Source of the DNA: Nitrospira sp. CR1.2 | Lineage (GTDB): Bacteria; Nitrospirota; Nitrospiria; Nitrospirales; Nitrospiraceae | Direction of reading: 5' to 3' | Assembly (NCBI GenBank): GCA_014055495.1 | Contig: WIAG01000003.1 | Location: 1 to 64,000 of the forward strand | Length of the DNA: 64,000 nucleotides | Shown: positions 55,957 to 64,000 of the stretch, in pieces | How the letters are laid out: each line of letters opens with the position of its first letter | How positions within the stretch are numbered: position 1 is the stretch's first letter | Notes under the pieces: model-generated | Seen by the model: only the letters and a program-made list of their open reading frames with translations | What the model was told of the DNA's origin: nothing | Databases searched by the model: none | Position numbers and translations under genes: made by a program

Positions 55957-57138
55957 TCATGAGGCAACCTTGCTGCGTGGTGGCAGGTCTCCCGATTCCT
56001 GAATCAGGCCTGGTCCCGCGGGAAGTTCGAGTTCGACCTTCGCGGCGAGTACGCGCAACAAATGATCGCGCGTGATCATGCCCACCAACCGATCACCCGC
56101 GACGACCGGAACCTGATTGATATCCTCTCTCTCCATGACCTGCAGCACCTCTAGAATCGGTGTGCCGGGCGCGACCCTGCGCAACTGCGACGGCGGCGTC
56201 ATTGCCTCACTCACCGATATCCTGCTCCATTGGTCCTGAGGCACCGCCTTGACCTGATGGAGGGTGACCAGCCCTTCCAACCGGCTGCCATCGGTCACGA
56301 CGAAACACCGCTGCCCTGTCTTGAGAATCTGTTCCTGCACCAGCTCAACGAGACTCATCCGTCCGGACACGGCCGGACAGTCCCGGGCCATCACGTCTTC
56401 GGTCGTCAACCCGGTCAGCGCGGACCGCACACTGACCTGCACGACGCTTTCCTGCGCCGCATTGAGAAGGAACCAGCCGATAAATGCGAGCCACAATCCG
56501 CTGAACCATGCGATGGTAAAGCTGGTCCAGATGCCGAAGATGATGAACGTATAACCCACCGTTTGCCCTGCTCGCGCGGCGATGCGCGTGGCTCTGGTCA
56601 AATTGCCGGTCACGTGCCAGAGGAGAGCCCTGAAGATACGCCCTCCATCAAGCGGGAACCCCGGCACGAGATTGAAGAGTGCCAGAACAAGGTTGATCGA
56701 GGAGAGCCAGCCGGCGAGCGCAGCCAGGTATTCGAACCGATCGCCCGCCAGATAGGCCACCGATCCGAATCCCAGCGCCAACAGCGCGCTCGCGATCGGC
56801 CCGGCGATTGCGATCTGAAACTCCGTGATCGGCCGGTCCGGTTCTCGTCCGATCTGGGCCACGCCGCCGAACACAAACAGCGTAATCGCGCGGACCGGAA
56901 GCCCCTTGGCCAGGGCGACAAAACTATGCGCCAATTCGTGCAGCAGGATCGAGGCAAAGAACAGCAGGCTCGTGGCGATCCCGACGGCGTAATGCTCCGC
57001 CATCGTCCAGTGGGAATGTTCCGATGCGAATCGAGCGGTCAAAGAAAACGTAAGCAGAAAAAAGATTATGAACCAGGAATAATGAATCCCGACTTCGATG
57101 CCTCGGATCGTCGTCAATTTCAGCGATTGTCCGATCAT
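55957..57138 (-). CDS. Site-2 protease family metallopeptidase with CBS pair
   Basis: A 393-residue intramembrane peptidase. HELAH (residues 67-71) and the FPLDGG block around 155 supply the zinc ligands, and six or so transmembrane helices occupy residues 15-220. The C-terminal half (about 235-370) is a pair of CBS domains (VMARDCPAV..., VSEAMTPPSQ..., VMEREDINQVPVV). CBS-S2P proteins are thought to sense adenine nucleotides, but the substrate is not predictable. Start 57138 has GGAG seven bases upstream; an in-frame extension to 57195 is less likely. Confidence 0.9.
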   Translation of the reverse strand: MIGQSLKLTTIRGIEVGIHYSWFIIFFLLTFSLTARFASEHSHWTMAEHYAVGIATSLLFFASILLHELAHSFVALAKGLPVRAITLFVFGGVAQIGREPDRPITEFQIAIAGPIASALLALGFGSVAYLAGDRFEYLAALAGWLSSINLVLALFNLVPGFPLDGGRIFRALLWHVTGNLTRATRIAARAGQTVGYTFIIFGIWTSFTIAWFSGLWLAFIGWFLLNAAQESVVQVSVRSALTGLTTEDVMARDCPAVSGRMSLVELVQEQILKTGQRCFVVTDGSRLEGLVTLHQVKAVPQDQWSRISVSEAMTPPSQLRRVAPGTPILEVLQVMEREDINQVPVVAGDRLVGMITRDHLLRVLAAKVELELPAGPGLIQESGDLPPRSKVAS

Positions 57139-57277
57139 GCCTGATCTCCAGACAGGCGCTTCGATGTGCGCCTCGGCCAGTTGTTGCTGGCACAAACAGA
57201 GTCACTACGGTCATCCGACCGGCAGGTCGAGCAGGTGCGCGTGACACACAACCGGGCTACCGACCCGAGTCGCCTGT

Positions 57278-57373
57278 TCAACGGACGTTCTTCTTCCTGC
57301 CTTTTAGAAGCACGATAACGCCGACGATGCCAATGATGATCGCCAGGATACCGAGCAACGTGATTGATTCCAT
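57278..57373 (-). CDS. 31-residue single-span membrane microprotein
   Basis: A short frame with an excellent ribosome-binding site (AAAGGAGGGG directly before ATG 57373). The product starts MESITLLGILAIIIGIVGV, forms one transmembrane helix of about 20 residues and ends KGRKKNVR, a positively charged cytoplasmic tail, so it should insert N-out. It lies 139 bases upstream of the site-2 protease on the same strand. Small single-span proteins near intramembrane proteases can be substrates or regulators, which is speculation here. Confidence 0.6.
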   Translation of the reverse strand: MESITLLGILAIIIGIVGVIVLLKGRKKNVR

Positions 57374-57883
57374 CCCCCCTCCTTTCCCTCTCTTCTCTCG
57401 CCACCCAAAACCCTAATTGCCGCCCCGCACCCCGCAAACCACCCTTCGTCCAGTCATACTCCACCATCCTGCAGTTCCGCTGCAGACCCGTGCACCACAA
57501 TTCACGAGAGGAACCGAGACCAGCTGTACTATTCACCAGGGCTTTCCGCATCACTTCCCCGCCGTCCCGGGCCATCGGACCCGGGTGAAGAATCGCACAA
57601 CCGTAGTTGGTCCAAGGACCGCGCCGTAGGGAACTGACCGTTGCTGACGATATAGACAAGCGCGTACCAGGCAGCCCTCATCATGGTTGCTCAAAGTATC
57701 CTCTTCTCTAGTAACATCGGGGAGCGGAAGCAACCAGCGGGGAAACCCCTACAGATTGGCGGTGTTGTCAGGAAAACCCTGACACATGACTGTGAGAGAC
57801 AGGAGCGGCCGACGGAAAGGTGAGATCCGAGGCCGGCATATCGACAAGAGCAACCGGCCCTGATTAGGCGTGAGCCCCGACGA
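57374..57883. other. Long intergenic region with structured segment
   Basis: 510 bases without a clear gene. The segment 57683-57784 is rich in pairing: TGGTTGCT (57683-57690) with AGCAACCA (57728-57735), then GGGG AAA CCCC at about 57740-57749, then TGTCAGG (57766-57772) with CCTGACA (57778-57784). A minus-strand frame starting at ATG 57684 or 57681 could encode about 50 residues (AWYALVYIVSNGQFP...), but lacks a good ribosome-binding site. A structured RNA, regulatory leader or decayed gene are all possible. Confidence 0.4.
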
Positions 57884-59140
57884 CTATTTTGCGATGGTGA
57901 TGGCGGGGGTGGGCGTCTTAGAGATGTCCGTGACGGTCATCTGGTAGAGCTGCGCCAGCACGCGAAACGTGCCCAGATTCCACGGGTCCAACTTGCCGTC
58001 CTCGTTGGAGGCCTTGGCGATCGAGTACCAGCGATTTTCGAATTTCACCGAGAAGGCGGCATTGTCCGGTCGGGAGTCGGCTTCCACGATGTCGAGCGTG
58101 CTCACCGGATTGAGCACAACCTCGCCCGTACGCTCGTCGGGCCCGACCTGAAATTCAGGGTCGGCGGCGATGCCGTTCGCGAGAAACCGCATAATCTTAT
58201 TGAAGCTGCGGATGACCAGAAATCCATGCAGGGGATAGTCTCCGCCAGGCCCGTCCGGCCGGATATCGATGAGGATATAGTTGCGGGGGTATCGTTGCGC
58301 TTCCTCGTGCAGCAGGCGACGCTCCTCATTCGGCAATTGCATGGGATCGTAGTTCGTGATGACCGTCCGCCCTGTGACCCGGCGCCGGATCGTGAGGGCC
58401 GGCTCCTCATTCACGCCGCCAATGGCATACCCACGGTCCAAGGCGTCGATGATCTTATCAAGCCCGCGTACCATATCACCGGAACCCGAACGAGTGGAAA
58501 GCGGCAGCGCCACGGTCTCCTCGAAGATCAACGGCGTGACTTGAAGCTCGCGCAACAAATTCAATGACGACAGGTGCATGACACGCCGGCGAAACTCCCG
58601 GTACTCCTCCTCGAAATACGGCATGTTGCGGTAGAAGGCCGACTCGCCGTACCCGCTGGCTTGGATGCCGCTCGCCATCAAGCGGAGGATGATCGCGGGT
58701 TCGACACCCTGTTGAAACATGAAGGTCACGCGGCTTTCATCGAATGGGGTGAGAATGCGGCTGGTAAACTCTTCGCCCTGAATCGGGACGATCGTCATCG
58801 TCGGGCGCTCGGCCATGCTGCCGCCGAACGACAGGCCAAGGGAGTCCGGCCCCGGCGAGACGAAGGTATGGGTCAGGCCGGCGTTCGCCTGGAATTCGAA
58901 TGTCGCCGCCACGCTGGACACGCCGGTAAAATGTTGGGGGAGAAAATGTCTCGACCGAGCGATGTTGAGCAACAACATTTCGGCTTCGACCTGCCCCACT
59001 GCTCGATCGTATTCGAGCACGGCCTGATGAAGTGCGATCGGCGAGAGACAGCCCGTGGAAAGAAGGGACAGGAGCCCCAGCACGAGGGCGCTCAGCACCG
59101 ACCAAAGACGAGTTACCTGCGTCTCGCAAACGTGTATCAC
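57884..59140 (-). CDS. Outer-membrane-type lipoprotein of unknown function
   Basis: A 418-residue lipoprotein. The start is placed at GTG 59140, four bases after the TPR gene stop, giving a hydrophobic signal segment and the lipobox LSTGC with the acylated Cys at residue 31. The frame stays open to 59257 without a supported start. The mature protein begins with a conserved-looking segment QAVLEYDRAVGQVEAEMLLLNIARSRHF, and has a mixed beta-rich C-terminal region. No known enzyme family is recognised. It probably works with the TPR protein in an envelope process. Confidence 0.75.
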   Translation of the reverse strand: MIHVCETQVTRLWSVLSALVLGLLSLLSTGCLSPIALHQAVLEYDRAVGQVEAEMLLLNIARSRHFLPQHFTGVSSVAATFEFQANAGLTHTFVSPGPDSLGLSFGGSMAERPTMTIVPIQGEEFTSRILTPFDESRVTFMFQQGVEPAIILRLMASGIQASGYGESAFYRNMPYFEEEYREFRRRVMHLSSLNLLRELQVTPLIFEETVALPLSTRSGSGDMVRGLDKIIDALDRGYAIGGVNEEPALTIRRRVTGRTVITNYDPMQLPNEERRLLHEEAQRYPRNYILIDIRPDGPGGDYPLHGFLVIRSFNKIMRFLANGIAADPEFQVGPDERTGEVVLNPVSTLDIVEADSRPDNAAFSVKFENRWYSIAKASNEDGKLDPWNLGTFRVLAQLYQMTVTDISKTPTPAITIAK

Positions 59141-59144
59141 TCGC

Positions 59145-60581
59145 CTAACGCTCCAACGCCGCGAGTTGCTTCCGCACCGCGTCCACCTTGTCGCGATGGT
59201 CCGGCTGGGCCTCGGCCAGTTTGACATAACTGCGGTAGGACTCAATGGCGTCCACACGCTGGTTTTGAGCGACGAAGGCCTCGCCGAGGTTGAAATAGGC
59301 CACGGGGTCGTTGGGCTGTAGTGAGGCCGCCGCGCGAAATGCCGTCAACGCCTCATCCACCTGACCTTTGTTCAACAAGGCTACCCCAAGGTTGTTCTGG
59401 GCGACCACGCTCTTCGGTGAGGCCTGCAAGACCACTCGATACGCGGCAATGGCTCCATCGAGATCCCCTTTTTTCTGCAACAAAACCGCCAGGGCTTCCT
59501 GCGAGGACAGGTGGGCCGGGCGGGAGGCCAACATGGCGCGATACTCTCCGATAGCTCCATCGGTGTCCCCGGCCCGGTCCAGCAACTGGGCGACGTCGTA
59601 ATGGGCCGCTCCCTGTTCGGGATCCAACTTCAACACCTCGCGGAACGCAGCCAACGCTCCGTCAAACTCACCTTTGGCCTTGAGCGCCAACCCGAGGTTG
59701 TAATGGGCATCCGCATTCTGGGGCTGCAAGCGAACGGCCGTGCGTCCGGACCCGACGGCCCCGTCCAATTCCCCCTTCGCCAACAGGGCGGCACTGAGGT
59801 TTAAACTGTACAGAGCGGCCGCCGGCCCGGCTTGGAGTCGTAACGCTGCGCGATACTCGCCGATGGCCTCGTCGAGCTGTCCCTTGCGTTGCAATACCAG
59901 CCCCAGGTTGTTATGGGCGGTCGCGTTATCCGGCTGCAGCCGCAAGGTCTCGCGGTATTCCTCGACCGCCCCGTCAACATCATCCTTTGCTTCGAGCGCC
60001 AGAGCGAGATTGTGATGGGGAGCGGCATTGCCGGGTTGGAGTCGAATCGCGTACCGATAGGCCTCGATCGCCTCGTCGACCTTCCCTTTCTCGCTCAACG
60101 CCACGCCGAGGTTATTGTGAATGGCGGCGAATTCTGGCTGCACACTGAGCGCGGCTCGATACTCGTGAATGGCCTCATCGAGAGCGCCCTGCGCCGCCAA
60201 CGACAGTCCCATGGCATGGCGAGCCTCCGGAAACTCGGTCCGCTTTTGCAGCGCGGCTTTGAATTTTTCCACCGCCTCTGCGTAGTTGCCCTTCGCGTGG
60301 AGCGCCACACCGGCATAATACAGACTTTCGGCTTCACCGGCCTGCACGCCGGACCGAGGCTTTTGGGGAATGATTTGAGGACTGGACGCCCGATGGCGGT
60401 GCGAGGGACGCTTCTTCGAAGCAGCCTGGCTGTCATGAGCAGGCGCCAGAATCAGTAGACCTGCCAGGAGGACCCATGACACTGCGAACGAGCGAAACAC
60501 TCGAGACAGTTCAACGCCGCCGCCCAGGAGCTCAGGGCTACCGCGGTGGTTACACCCATGATCGGCAGCTAGCTTCTGCAT
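59145..60581 (-). CDS. Exported tetratricopeptide-repeat protein
   Basis: A 478-residue protein with a signal-like segment (VSWVLLAGLLILAPAHDSQA, about residues 35-54), a basic linker, and about twelve 34-residue TPR units from residue 85 to the end. The repeats carry the recurring pattern GDLDGAIAAYR and NNLGVAL. The repeats are very similar to each other. AGGGGG lies four bases before ATG 60581, although a GTG inside could serve. It is likely an assembly scaffold for the adjacent lipoprotein; the neighbours suggest co-transcription. Confidence 0.85.
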   Translation of the reverse strand: MQKLAADHGCNHRGSPELLGGGVELSRVFRSFAVSWVLLAGLLILAPAHDSQAASKKRPSHRHRASSPQIIPQKPRSGVQAGEAESLYYAGVALHAKGNYAEAVEKFKAALQKRTEFPEARHAMGLSLAAQGALDEAIHEYRAALSVQPEFAAIHNNLGVALSEKGKVDEAIEAYRYAIRLQPGNAAPHHNLALALEAKDDVDGAVEEYRETLRLQPDNATAHNNLGLVLQRKGQLDEAIGEYRAALRLQAGPAAALYSLNLSAALLAKGELDGAVGSGRTAVRLQPQNADAHYNLGLALKAKGEFDGALAAFREVLKLDPEQGAAHYDVAQLLDRAGDTDGAIGEYRAMLASRPAHLSSQEALAVLLQKKGDLDGAIAAYRVVLQASPKSVVAQNNLGVALLNKGQVDEALTAFRAAASLQPNDPVAYFNLGEAFVAQNQRVDAIESYRSYVKLAEAQPDHRDKVDAVRKQLAALER

Positions 60582-60784
60582 TGTGCCCCCTGTTCCCAGA
60601 TTTGGAGAGGGCGTATATTGCCGATCAACAGATCACAAATCAAGCTCTCGTTGGAGCGAACCCAGCCGAGGCAGCCGTCGCGCGCAGAGAACAATTGATG
60701 ATTCGAGAGCGCCCGATGTGAAACAGAAACCGTGCCGCATCGGAGACCTTCCCGGACACGTGACCTTCCACGTTCAAAGAAACA

Positions 60785-61468
60785 TTACTCGAGCGAGGGG
60801 GGAGCATCTTGGGTCAACAGCCCGGCTCCCACGGCGAATCGGACCAGCTCCGCCCTGGTACGCAACCCGAGCTTGTCCAACACTCTCGCGCGATAGGTTT
60901 CTACCGATTTGACGCTCAGACTCAGCTCTTCCGCGACCTGCAGATTGGTAAACCCCTGTGCGATGCGCCTCAACACCTCGCGTTCCCTGCGACTGAGGGC
61001 CCGAGGAGGCACACGGGGCTGCGCTGCCATGCCGACCGGATACGGGCCGACGGTCCGCCCCCCCTCAGCAGCATCCTCCAAGGGCAAATCCAGGAACATG
61101 CGTCCTCGCGCTACAGCTTGAACGGCGGTCAACAATTCCGTGTCGGCCGCGCTCTTCGCGACGTAGCCGCTCGCGCCGGCCGCCAGTGCGGTTCGGACAT
61201 AGGACACATCCGTGTGCATGCTCAGCACCAACACGTAGGTGTTGGGATAGGTGCTGCGTATCTTCGAAATCGCTTCGAGGCCGGAGTGAGGGCCCATCGA
61301 CAGGTCCATGACGACCACATCCGGCTTGGTCGCCTGCACCTGTGACAACGCATCCAGGCCGTTCCCTGCCTCTCCTACCACTTCGAGATGTGGGTGAGCA
61401 TTCATCAACATCGATAAACCGGCCCTCAACACCTGATGATCGTCCACCAGCAACACACGGATGGTCAT
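60785..61468 (-). CDS. NarL/FixJ-type response regulator
   Basis: A 227-residue DNA-binding response regulator. The receiver domain has VDDHQVLRAGL, the phospho-acceptor Asp55 (VVMDLSMGP), Lys in AKSA near 105, and a LuxR-type HTH near the C-terminus (LSRREREVLRRIAQGFTNLQVAEELSLSVKSVETYRARV). Its start overlaps the kinase stop by ATGA, so the two form a phosphorelay pair. Targets are unknown; the downstream TPR and lipoprotein genes are plausible ones. Confidence 0.94.
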   Translation of the reverse strand: MTIRVLLVDDHQVLRAGLSMLMNAHPHLEVVGEAGNGLDALSQVQATKPDVVVMDLSMGPHSGLEAISKIRSTYPNTYVLVLSMHTDVSYVRTALAAGASGYVAKSAADTELLTAVQAVARGRMFLDLPLEDAAEGGRTVGPYPVGMAAQPRVPPRALSRREREVLRRIAQGFTNLQVAEELSLSVKSVETYRARVLDKLGLRTRAELVRFAVGAGLLTQDAPPSLE

Positions 61469-63387
61469 TGGGACGCCTCTTTCAACGGTAGATGAACATA
61501 GACTGCGGTGCCTCTGCCCAAGGACGTTTCAATGTCTACCCTGCCGCCAAGCAATTTCGCCCGTTCATACATCCCCTGGATGCCGAGTCCTGCCGAACCA
61601 TCGAGCTGTTCATTCTGTGTCTGGAATCCACGTCCGTCATCTTCAACCACCGCATCAACCATCGAGGCTCCGTGATCCAACACCACACTGATATGTCGTG
61701 CACCGGAATGTTTGGCGGTATTGGTCATGGCTTCCTGGATGATCCGGTAGAGCACGGTCTCGACCATACCCGGCAATCGCACAGTCGTCGGGCGTCCCAC
61801 CTGCAGATCGGCTGCGATTCCATACGATACTGTGTAGTCGCGCAGATATTGACGCAACGCTTCTTCCAGTCCCAGATCATCGAGGACGCTCGGTCTGAGC
61901 CCGCGCGCGATCCGCCGTGTTTCATCCACCGCATTCGCGGCAACTTCGCGCAGTCTCCGTATCTGAACCAACATCCCCGCCGCGCTATCCATATCCTCCA
62001 CCGAGCGCAACCCTACGGCAAGGGCCGTGAGCGTTTGCCCGATCCCGTCATGCAATTCGTGCGCGATGCGCTGTCGTTCATCTTCTTGGGCCGTCATGAT
62101 CCCATTGAGCAGTCGGCCCCGCATCTCTTCGACCCGCTTCCGTTCCGATATGTCTTTGATCATCCCCAGCAAATGGAGAGGCTTCCCCTCACCCTCTCGC
62201 AGAATTGTGACCGTCAGATGCCCCCATATCATCCCGCCCCCTTTGGTGAGATACCGTTTTTCGAGCTGATAGGATCGACGTTTGCCGGCAAACACTTCGT
62301 CGACCAAGCGTACATCCTTATCGAGATCGTCGGGGTGGGTGATCTCTCGGAATGTTTGCTCACTCAGCTCTTCACGGCTGAATCCGATCAGTCCACAGAG
62401 AGCCTCGTTGACTTGCACAAAGCGTCCATCCGCTCCAACGATGCCCATCCCGATCGGCGCGTCGTCGAATACCTTGCGAAATCGTGCCTCGCTTTCCTTT
62501 ACCCGCTCCATCGCCCGCTGCGAGTCGGTAATGTCGTTGATGATAGCCAGCCGCGCCTTTCGCCCGGCATAGTCGAACGAATAGACCCCGATTTCGACGT
62601 CGATCACCGATCCATCTTTCTTGCGGTGCCGCCAAGGTCCTTCGATCCGCGAACTGTCGACCAGGGACGGCAGTGCCTGTAACAGCCGGGGCACGTCCTC
62701 ACGCGGGCGAATATCCTTGATGGTCATCGCCAACAATTCATCCCGTGAATATCCGTAGTGCCGAACAGTGGCCTGATTGACATCCAGAAATCCCAGAGTC
62801 TCGAGATCCACGATGAACATCGGATAGGGAGCATGATCGAACAGGTGCCGATATTGCTCTCGGCTTTCGTCCAACTGTCGTTCCACCTCGGTCCGGCACA
62901 CCAATTCAGATTGCAGCGAATCAATGGCACGAGACAGTTCATGCGTACGGCGTTGCACCTGCAACTCCAAGCCAGCGAGAGACTCCTCCAGCGCTTCACG
63001 CGCTTCCCTCCTGGCCCACCCCAATTCCAGCGTGATCCACAACAACACTGCTCCAATAAAGCGATTCGCCAGATCGATCCAGATCGGGGAGCCGGGAGGT
63101 GAAAGCGCGCTGCCCAGGAAAATGAGTCCCGTGCAAGAGAAAGTCATCATTATCGCGAAGCGTCGCCGAAGAGACCACAGTGAAAAGTACACAATGGCCG
63201 GGTAGAGGAATTCCGGGGCCACACCGAGAGGCAGATCCACATCCAGGATGAAAATACCAAGCATCAACGCAACAAGGCCGGCCTCCAACCATCCGCCTGC
63301 GCGCGCGCACTTGACCCCATTTGCAAACAAGGCAGCCGACCATCTGTTCGAAGGCGGCTTAAGCGGGGCGGCAAGATGAGGGGTCAC
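61465..63387 (-). CDS. PAS-domain sensor histidine kinase (NarX/DegS-type)
   Basis: About 640 residues from GTG 63387, chosen because GGAGG lies upstream; a TTG frame to 63528 is the alternative. The N-terminus holds several transmembrane helices (ALMLGIFILD, LYPAIVYFSLW, LIFLGSALS, IGAVLLWITLELGW), then a coiled coil, two PAS domains (PYPMFIVDLETLGFLDV; DDAPIGMGIVGADGRFVQV with a PAC region), a HisKA_3 dimerisation block with the phospho-His in IAHELHDGIGQ, and a HATPase domain ending in GRGTAVYVHLPL. Input stimulus is unknown. Confidence 0.9.
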   Translation of the reverse strand: MTPHLAAPLKPPSNRWSAALFANGVKCARAGGWLEAGLVALMLGIFILDVDLPLGVAPEFLYPAIVYFSLWSLRRRFAIMMTFSCTGLIFLGSALSPPGSPIWIDLANRFIGAVLLWITLELGWARREAREALEESLAGLELQVQRRTHELSRAIDSLQSELVCRTEVERQLDESREQYRHLFDHAPYPMFIVDLETLGFLDVNQATVRHYGYSRDELLAMTIKDIRPREDVPRLLQALPSLVDSSRIEGPWRHRKKDGSVIDVEIGVYSFDYAGRKARLAIINDITDSQRAMERVKESEARFRKVFDDAPIGMGIVGADGRFVQVNEALCGLIGFSREELSEQTFREITHPDDLDKDVRLVDEVFAGKRRSYQLEKRYLTKGGGMIWGHLTVTILREGEGKPLHLLGMIKDISERKRVEEMRGRLLNGIMTAQEDERQRIAHELHDGIGQTLTALAVGLRSVEDMDSAAGMLVQIRRLREVAANAVDETRRIARGLRPSVLDDLGLEEALRQYLRDYTVSYGIAADLQVGRPTTVRLPGMVETVLYRIIQEAMTNTAKHSGARHISVVLDHGASMVDAVVEDDGRGFQTQNEQLDGSAGLGIQGMYERAKLLGGRVDIETSLGRGTAVYVHLPLKEASQ

Positions 63388-64000
63388 CTCAACGGATCCT
63401 CCGTAAACCCTCGAGCGAGAGTGCACTGCAGACGAGCCAGACGGGGTGGTTCGAGCCCCGGTCTCTGGAACTTCTCCAGCCCTGCAGTCCAGAATATCCA
63501 GTGTAGTGGGCACGAACCGACAGTTCAACCGCCGGGGAACAGGGTCGGCCCACGCTATCTACAGTGAATAGTCGTCAGGAATCGATCGGCGTCACCCGCG
63601 CGGTCGCGCGACGGAGGGGAAGGAGATCGACGCAAAAAGTATCCCGGCTGCTACGCGTCTTCCTGGGAATGCTGGTGTTTTTACAATACCTGCGGATCTC
63701 AGAGGGACGCTGCGCACCACCCTTGTCTTTGAACGCCGCTTCGGCAAGGTCCGGCAGCACACGGGCCGACGGTCTGTATTGTACGCGTGTAGAGTGTGGA
63801 GCGGATCCTCTTTCCAACTGGAGCTGGTTCAAGCTCGACTGGCGCCGGCACACCTTTGCCGATGCTCACACACCGAACCGACTTCTCTCACCACGACCTG
63901 TCAATCCGCGACACAGTTTTCCTCGCGCCCTCGGTAGACACCTCGTGGGTTCTTCGGCTATGATGGCGATTCATTTCAGCCAGCCTTCGATTCTGCCGTG
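63388..64000. other. Right-edge region without an assignable gene
   Basis: Upstream of the kinase gene. A plus-strand frame from ATG 63670 stays open for about 110 codons to the window end, but its start context is poor and the protein is Arg/Ser/Pro-rich with no recognised motif, so a gene crossing the edge is only possible. A minus-strand frame at 63575-63853 looks no better. Nothing else was identified. Confidence 0.35.

Noticed and set aside
63438-63472. GGTTCGAGCCCCG-like string suggesting a tRNA T-arm
   Set aside because: No acceptor stem, D-arm or anticodon arm could be formed around it.
63575-63853. 92-codon minus-strand frame
   Set aside because: Arg/Ser-rich, with no family resemblance or start signal; typical of a chance frame in GC-rich DNA.
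63670-64000. Plus-strand frame open to the window edge
   Set aside because: No ribosome-binding site, odd composition and no recognised motif; kept only as a possibility within the right-edge region.

Overview
The window is a GC-rich bacterial chromosome segment, densely coded, with no tRNA, rRNA, CRISPR array, transposase or prophage. Gene content points to a Gram-negative respiratory bacterium and suggests the phylum Nitrospirota, most likely a Nitrospira-like organism. The clues are a two-partner secretion/CHAT cassette, a fused cbb3-type oxidase, small class I cytochromes, and a Lon-like exported peptidase. This placement is inferred from gene style; no marker gene is present.

Layout. 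(1) 1-7.7 kb: an SDR oxidoreductase, an exported Lon-type (S16) peptidase domain, and a minus-strand cassette of FhaC-like transporter, short TPS exoprotein and TPR-CHAT protease-like protein. (2) 8-19.6 kb, minus strand: a fatty-acid block running from a haem-oxygenase-like diiron protein through acyl-CoA ligase, thiolase, 3-hydroxyacyl-CoA dehydrogenase, enoyl-CoA hydratase, patatin lipase and acyl-CoA dehydrogenase to an HTH protein translationally coupled to tryptophanase. (3) 19.9-43.1 kb, plus strand: about 23 kb of closely packed, often overlapping catabolic genes. They cover a homogentisate module, a branched-chain-type 2-oxoacid dehydrogenase (E1a, E1b, E2), thiolase, 3-hydroxybutyryl-CoA dehydrogenase, a two-subunit B12 mutase with isobutyryl-CoA-mutase-type active-site residues, leucine-branch enzymes, the G3E-type chaperone MeaB, the methylcitrate cycle, an acyl-CoA ligase and a second long acyl-CoA dehydrogenase. 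(4) 43.1-57.4 kb, minus strand: NhaA, a LapA-like protein and MscS; an outer-membrane-like protein; a cbb3 oxidase in which CcoN, CcoO and the dihaem part of CcoP are one polypeptide with a separate small CcoP-like anchor; a cyclase-family hydrolase; GH15 glucoamylase; glucose-6-phosphate dehydrogenase; cytochrome c; a CBS site-2 protease; and a 31-residue membrane microprotein. (5) 57.9-63.4 kb, minus strand: a lipoprotein, a TPR protein, and a NarL-type response regulator with PAS histidine kinase.

How it works together. Regions 2 and 3 diverge from a 300-bp AT-rich control region and together read as an amino-acid and fatty-acid utilisation island. Trp goes to indole plus pyruvate; Tyr via homogentisate to fumarate and acetoacetate; Leu via 3-methylcrotonyl-CoA and HMG-CoA to acetoacetate. 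Val is predicted to pass via isobutyryl-CoA to butyryl-CoA by a carbon-skeleton mutase and then beta-oxidation; Ile and odd-chain acids give propionyl-CoA for the methylcitrate cycle. Several partners are not in the window and must lie elsewhere or be replaced: the biotin-carboxylase subunit, E3, ETF, aminotransferases, maleylacetoacetate isomerase and aconitase.

The most unusual points are the TPS-CHAT cassette beside an exported Lon-like peptidase, the split and fused oxidase, the isobutyryl-type mutase feeding valine into beta-oxidation, the diiron protein heading a fatty-acid operon, and a single-domain HPPD-like dioxygenase.
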